From: Panulirus ornatus
Taxonomy: Eukaryota; Arthropoda; Malacostraca; Decapoda; Palinuridae
Length of the DNA: 64,000 nucleotides
Direction of reading: 5' to 3'
Assembly: GCF_036320965.1 (NCBI RefSeq)
Contig: NC_092287.1
Span: 9,037 to 73,036, forward strand
A program made the translations under genes and the position numbers. This document shows positions 59,697 through 64,000 of the stretch, in pieces. A model generated the notes under the pieces. It saw only the letters and a list, made by a program, of their open reading frames with translations, did no database searches and was not told the origin of the DNA. Positions within the stretch are counted from its first letter, which is position 1, and every line of letters begins with the position of its first letter.

Positions 59697-61586
59697 ATGA
59701 GAAGAGTGGGAGGTGGGTTGATTAGAAAGGGTAGTGAGTGGTGGGATGAAGAAGTAAGATTATTAGTGAAAGAGAAGAGAGAGGCATTTGGACGATTTTT
59801 GCAGGGAAAAAATGCAATTGAGTGGGAGATGTATAAAAGAAAGAGACAGGAGGTCAAGAGAAAGGTGCAAGAGGTGAAAAAGAGGGCAAATGAGAGTTGG
59901 AGTGAGAGAGTATCATTAAATTTTAGGGAGAATAAAAAGATGTTCTGGAAGGAGGTGAATAAAGTGCGTAAGACAAGGGAGCAAATGGGAACTTCAGTGA
60001 AGGGCGCAAATGGGGAGGTGATAACAAGTAGTGGTGATGTGAGAAAGAGATGGAGTGAGTATTTTGAAGGTTTGTTGAATGTGTTTGATGATAGAGTGGC
60101 AGATATAGGGTGCTTTGGTCGAGGTGGTGTGCAAAGTGAGAGGGTTAGGGAAAATGATTTGGTAAACAGAGAAGAGGTAGTAAAAGCTTTGCGGAAGATG
60201 AAAGCCGGCAAGGTAGCAGGTTTGGATGGCATTGCAGTGAAATTTATTAAAAAAGGGGGTGACTGTATTATTGACTGGTTGGTAAGGTTATTTAATGTAT
60301 GTATGACTCATGGTGAGGTGCCTGAGGATTGGCGGAATGCGTGCATAGTGCCATTGTACAAAGGCAAAGGGGATAAGAGTGAGTGCTCAAATTTCAGAGG
60401 TATAAGTTTGTTGAGTATTCCTGGTAAATTATATGGGAGGGTATTGATTGAGAGGGTGAAGGCATGTACAGAGCATCAGATTGGGGAAGAGCAGTGTGGT
60501 TTCAGAAGTGGTAGAGGATGTGTGGATCGGGTGTTTGCTCTAAGGAATGTATGTGAGAAATACTTAGAAAAGCAAATGGATTTGTATGTAGCATTTATGG
60601 ATCTGGAGAAGGCATATGATAGAATTGATAGAGATGCTCTGTGGAAGGTATCAAGAATATATGGTGTGGGAGGCAAGTTGTTAGAAGCAGTGAAAAGTTT
60701 TTATCGAGGATGTAAGGCATGTGTACGTGTAGGAAGAGAGGAAAGTGATTGGTTCTCAGTGAATGTAGGCTTGCGGCAGGTGTGTGTGATGTCTCCATGG
60801 TTGTTTAATTTGTTTATGGATGGGGTTGTTAGGGAGGTGAATGCAAGAGTTTTGGAAAGAGGGGCAAGTATGAAGTCTGTTGTGGATGAGAGAGCTTGGG
60901 AAGTGAGTCAGTTGTTGTTCGCTGATGATACAGCGCTGGTGGCTGATTCATGTGAGAAACTGCAGAAGCTGGTGACTGAGTTTGGTAAAGTGTGTGAAAG
61001 AAGAAAGTTAAGAGTAAATGTGAATAAGGACAAGGTTATTAGGTACAGTAGGGTTGAGGGTCAAGTCAATTGGGAGGTAAGTTTGAATGGAGAAAAACTG
61101 TAGGAAGTAAAGTGTTTTAGATATCTGGGAGTGGATCTGGCAGCGGATGGAACCATGGAAGCGGAAGTGGATCATAGGGTGGGGGAGGGGGCGAAAATTC
61201 TGGGAGCCTTGAAGAATGTGTGGAAGTCGAGAACATTATCTCGGAAAGCAAAAATGGGTATGTTTGAAGGAATAGTGGTTCCAACAATTTTGTATGGTTG
61301 CAAGGCGTGGGCTATGGATAAAGTTGTGCGCAGGAGGGTGGATGTGCTGGAAATGAGATGTTTGAGGACAATGTGTGGTGTGAGGTGGTTTGATCGAGTA
61401 AGTAACGTAAGGGTAAGAGAGATGTGTGGAAATAAAAAGAGCGTGGTTGACAGAGCAGAAGAGGGTGTTTTGAAATGGTTTGGGCACATGGAGAGAATGA
61501 GTGAGGAAAGATTGACCAAGAGGATATATGTGTCGGAGGTGGAGGGAACGAGAAGTGGGAGATGGAGTGAAAAAGATTTTGTGTGA
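59697..61586 (+). pseudogene. Reverse transcriptase of LINE copy 2, one in-frame stop, 3' frameshift
   Basis: An open frame runs upstream to 59652, but the first 15 codons come from the 3' UTR of copy 1, so I start at the ATG at 59697 (MRRVGGGLI). Residue numbers count from there. It has a basic linker (KRKRQEVKRKVQEVKKRAN), then KMKAGKVAGLDGIAVKFIKK, PEDWRNACIVPLYKGKGDK, QIGEEQCGFRSGRGCVD, motif A FMDLEKAYDRID with Asp 302, motif B GLRQVCVMSPWLF from residue 358 (Val where the other copies have Gly) and motif C FADD at 408-411. A TAG at 61101-61103 replaces the Glu codon of KLEEVK in the other copies. The same frame then continues through RYLGVDLAADG (the usual Met-Asp-Leu here) and WFGHMERMSEERLTKRIY until a 20-bp deletion near 61560 removes the GRPN segment. 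Reverse transcriptase for target-primed integration; likely inactive. Confidence 0.88.
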
Positions 61587-61869
61587 TCGAGGCCTGAACA
61601 TGCAGGAGGGTGAAAGGAGGGCAAGGAATAGAGTGAATTGGATCAATGTGGTATACCGGGGTTGACGTGCTGTCAGTGGATTGAATCAGGGCATGTGAAG
61701 CGTCTGGGGTAAACCATGGAAAGCTGTGTAGGTATGTATATTTGCATGTGTGGACGTGTATGTATATACATGTGTATGGGGGTGGGTTGGGCCATTTCTT
61801 TCGTCTGTTTCCTTGCGCTACCTCGCAAACGCGGGAGACAGCGACAAAGCAAAAAAAAAAAAAAAAAAA
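59697..61869 (+). mobile_element. LINE copy 2, nearly complete RT half with poly(A) tail
   Basis: The best-preserved copy of the main LINE in the window. It lacks the endonuclease half (5' truncation at about 59697) but retains the RT and C-terminal region, a shortened 3' UTR (the CATGACAGCTAGAG block is deleted after GTAAACCATGGAAAGC, near 61724) and the tail GCTACCTCGCAAACGCGGG ending in 19 A (61851-61869). Its 5' end follows the end of copy 1 with no spacer. Confidence 0.92.
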
Positions 61870-61950
61870 GTGTATGTGGGTGGGTCGGGCCATTCCTCGT
61901 CTGTTTCCTTGCGTTACCTTGCTGACACGTGAGACGACGATTAAGTATGA
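61870..61950 (+). mobile_element. Second LINE tail unit
   Basis: Directly after the poly(A) of copy 2, GTGTATGTGGGTGGGTCGGG through CTGTTTCCTTGCGTTACC repeats the tail of 61775-61850 in diverged form, without poly(A). It is followed by the 5' break of copy 3, so it may be a tail-only insertion or remains of a deleted element. Confidence 0.75.
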
Positions 61951-63846
61951 TATATGAGGAGGTAATAACAAGTAGCGGTGAAGTGAGAGGGAGTGAGTAT
62001 TTCAAAGGTTTGTTGAACGTGTTTGATGATAGAGTGACAGATATTGGTTGTTTTGGTCCAGGTGTTGTGCGAGGTGAGAGAGTCAGGGAGAATGATTTGG
62101 TAAACAGAGAAGAGGTAGTGAAAGCTTTGTGGAAGATGAAAGCCGGCGGGTTTGGGTGGTATTGCTGTGGAATTTATCAAAAAAGGGGTTGACTGGTTGG
62201 AGAGGATATTCAATGCATGTATGGTTCATGGTGAAGTGCCTCAGATATGGCGGAATGCATGCATAGTGCCACTGTACAAAGGCAAAGGGGATAAAGGTGA
62301 GTGTTCAAATTAAAGAGGCATAAGTCTGTTGAGTATTCCTGAGAAATCATATGGGAGGGTATTGATTGAGAGGATCACGGCATGTACAGAGCATCAGATT
62401 GGGAAAGAGCAGTGTGGTTTCAGAAGTGGTAGAGGATGTGTGGATCAGGTGTTTGCTTTGAAGATTGTATATTAGAAATACTTAGAAAGACAGATGGATT
62501 TGTATGTAGCATTTATGGATCGGAGAGGGCATATGATAGAGTTGATAGAGATGCTCTGTGGAAGGTAATAAGAGTATATGGTGTGGGAGGGAAGTTGCTA
62601 GAAACAGTGAAAAGTCTTTATCGAGGATGTAAGGCATGTGTGCTAGCAGGAAGAGAGGAAAGTGATTGATTCCAAGTGAATGTCAGTTTGCGGCAGGGGT
62701 GCGTGATGTTTCCAAGGATGTTTGAATTGTTTATGGATGGGGTTGTTAGGGAGGTGAATGCAAAAGTTTTGGAGAAAAGGGCAAGTATGCAGTCTGTTGT
62801 CGGTGAGAGGGTAGTTAGTCAGTTGTTCGCTGATGATACAGCGCTGGTGGCTGATTCGGGTGAGAAACTGAAAAATTTGGTGACTGAGTATGGTAAAGTG
62901 TGTGAAAGAAGAAAGCTGAGAGTAAATGTGAATAAGAACAAGGTTATTAGGTTGAATAGGGTTGAGGGACAAGTCAATTAGGAGATAAGTTTCAGTGGAG
63001 AAAAACTGGAGGAAGTGAAGTGTTTTAGATATCTGGGAGTGGATTGAGCAGTGGATGGAACCATGGAAGCGGAAATGAGTCACATGGTGGGGGAGGGGGC
63101 GAAGGTTTTGGGAACATTGAACAATGTGTGGAAGGCGAGAGCGTTATCTCGGAGAGCAAAAAAGGGTTTGTTTGAAGGAATAGTGGTTCCAACAATGTTA
63201 TATGGTTGTGAGGTATGGGCTATGGGTAGGATTCTGGGGAGGAGGGTGGATGTGTTGGAAACGAGATGTTTGAGGACAATATGTGGTGTGAGGAGGTTTG
63301 ATCGAGTAAGTAATGAAAGGGTAAGAGAGATGTGTGGTAATAAAATAATTGGTTGAGAGAGCAGAAGAGGGTGCATTGAAATGGTTTGGTCACATGAAGA
63401 GAATGTGGGAGGAAAGATTGACAAAGAGAATATACGTGTCAGAGGTGGAGGGAACGAGAAGTAGGAGACCAAATTGTAGGTGGAAGGATGGTGTAAAAAG
63501 GATTTTGAGTGATCGGGGCCTGAACATACAGGATGGTGAAAGGCGTGCAAGGAATGGAGTGAACTGGAACGATGTGGTATACCAGGGTCGACATGCTGTA
63601 AATGGATTGAACCATGGCATGTGAAGCATCTGAGGTAAACCATGGAAAGTTTTGTGGGGCCTGGATGTGTAAAGGGAGCTGTGGTTTCGGTGCATTACAC
63701 ATGACAGCTAGAGACTGAGTATGAAAATGTGCCCTTTGTTGTCTTTTCTTAGCGCTACCTCGCGCGCACGCGGAGAGAAGGGGTTGCCATTTCATGTGTG
63801 GCGGGGTGGCGCCGAGATTGGATGAAGAAAGCATCTATGAATATGT

Positions 63847-63856
<10 letters not shown>
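61951..63856 (+). mobile_element. LINE copy 3 of the head-to-tail trio, decayed
   Basis: It starts in the pre-RT linker (EEVITSSGEVRGSEYFKGLL) and continues through KMKAGGFGWYCCG (frameshifted), a stop-containing YKGKGDKG region, motif A with a frameshift (WIGEGI for MDLEKAYD), GLRQGCVMFPRMFELFMDG-like motif B with N-terminal [13 protein letters not shown] motif C (about 62825-62860), RYLGVD, WFGHMKRMWEERLTKRIY, WKDGVKRILSDRG and the full 3' UTR to GAATATGTACACAC near 63850. Multiple stops and frameshifts make it inactive. Confidence 0.9.

Positions 63857-63941
<85 letters not shown>
63848..63941. repeat. (CA)n then (TA)n microsatellite
   Basis: CA then about 75 bases of TA at the 3' end of LINE copy 3, as at 37441 and 51049. 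Confidence 0.95.
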
Positions 63942-63944
<3 letters not shown>

Positions 63945-64000
63945 CTTTTTCCAAAGGAAGGAACAGAGAAGGGGGCCAGGTGAGGATGTTTCCCCAGAGG
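63942..64000 (-). mobile_element. Dispersed repeat of the 32841 type, antisense, cut by the window end
   Basis: TTCTTTTTCCAAAGGAAGGA, then ACAGAGAAGGGGGCCAGG. This is the reverse complement of part of the repeat at 32841-33000 and directly abuts a (TA)n tract, as that copy does. Confidence 0.7.

Noticed and set aside
59513..60232. 239-codon open frame opposite the LINE reverse transcriptase
   Set aside because: It is an antisense shadow of the RT coding region, rich in Ser, Phe and Leu with no domain. The same shadows occur opposite other LINE copies.

Overview
The window looks like a repeat-rich piece of an arthropod nuclear genome, most likely a decapod crustacean. The reasons are TTAGG/CCTAA telomere-type arrays, one abundant family of LINE retrotransposons whose 3' tail contains a CTCCCGCG..GCGAGGTAGCGC motif that I associate with decapod assemblies, dense (TA)n, (CA)n and (GA)n microsatellites, and an intron-containing gene. 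Three runs of exactly 100 N (18833-18932, 29843-29942, 43689-43788) are scaffold gaps, so long-range order across them is not proven. There is no bacterial-type operon, CRISPR array, rRNA or confident tRNA gene.

Layout. (1) 1-18832 is one AT-rich satellite with a 33-bp unit, arranged in a higher-order repeat of about 5.6 kb. The third copy carries an extra tandem duplication of about 2.1 kb. Large parts look homopolymer-smeared, as from poor consensus polishing. (2) 18933-29842 is a composite macrosatellite. A captured LINE fragment (AT-rich leader plus a short reverse-transcriptase piece) is joined to a GC-rich 77-bp satellite, then to a (TTAGG)n array, then to a conserved spacer; the module recurs with the same internal junctions. 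An antisense endonuclease fragment of the LINE lies between modules. (3) 29943-43688 is mostly low-copy DNA with no recognisable gene, several minisatellites, microsatellites, two tRNA-like SINE copies and LINE 3' fragments. (4) 43789-53417 holds inverted LINE fragments flanking CCTAA repeats and a two-tier 38-bp satellite (46174-50412). (5) 53418-57830 holds the only convincing host gene: the last coding exon, on the minus strand, of a fukutin-related-protein/LicD-like transferase. Its upstream intron contains a relic of a second LINE lineage. (6) 57936-64000 holds a Penelope-like GIY-YIG relic and three head-to-tail copies of the main LINE, one with a nearly intact reverse transcriptase.

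Functionally, the window is dominated by retroelements and by satellites built partly from them. The LINE supplies endonuclease and reverse transcriptase. Its fragments sit at nearly every satellite boundary (44798, 50413, 19313, 23790, 28830), so retroelement debris appears to have seeded or been co-amplified with the arrays. The most interesting structures are the LINE/77-bp/TTAGG macrosatellite and the 38-bp satellite that carries a consensus splice-donor string in almost every unit.
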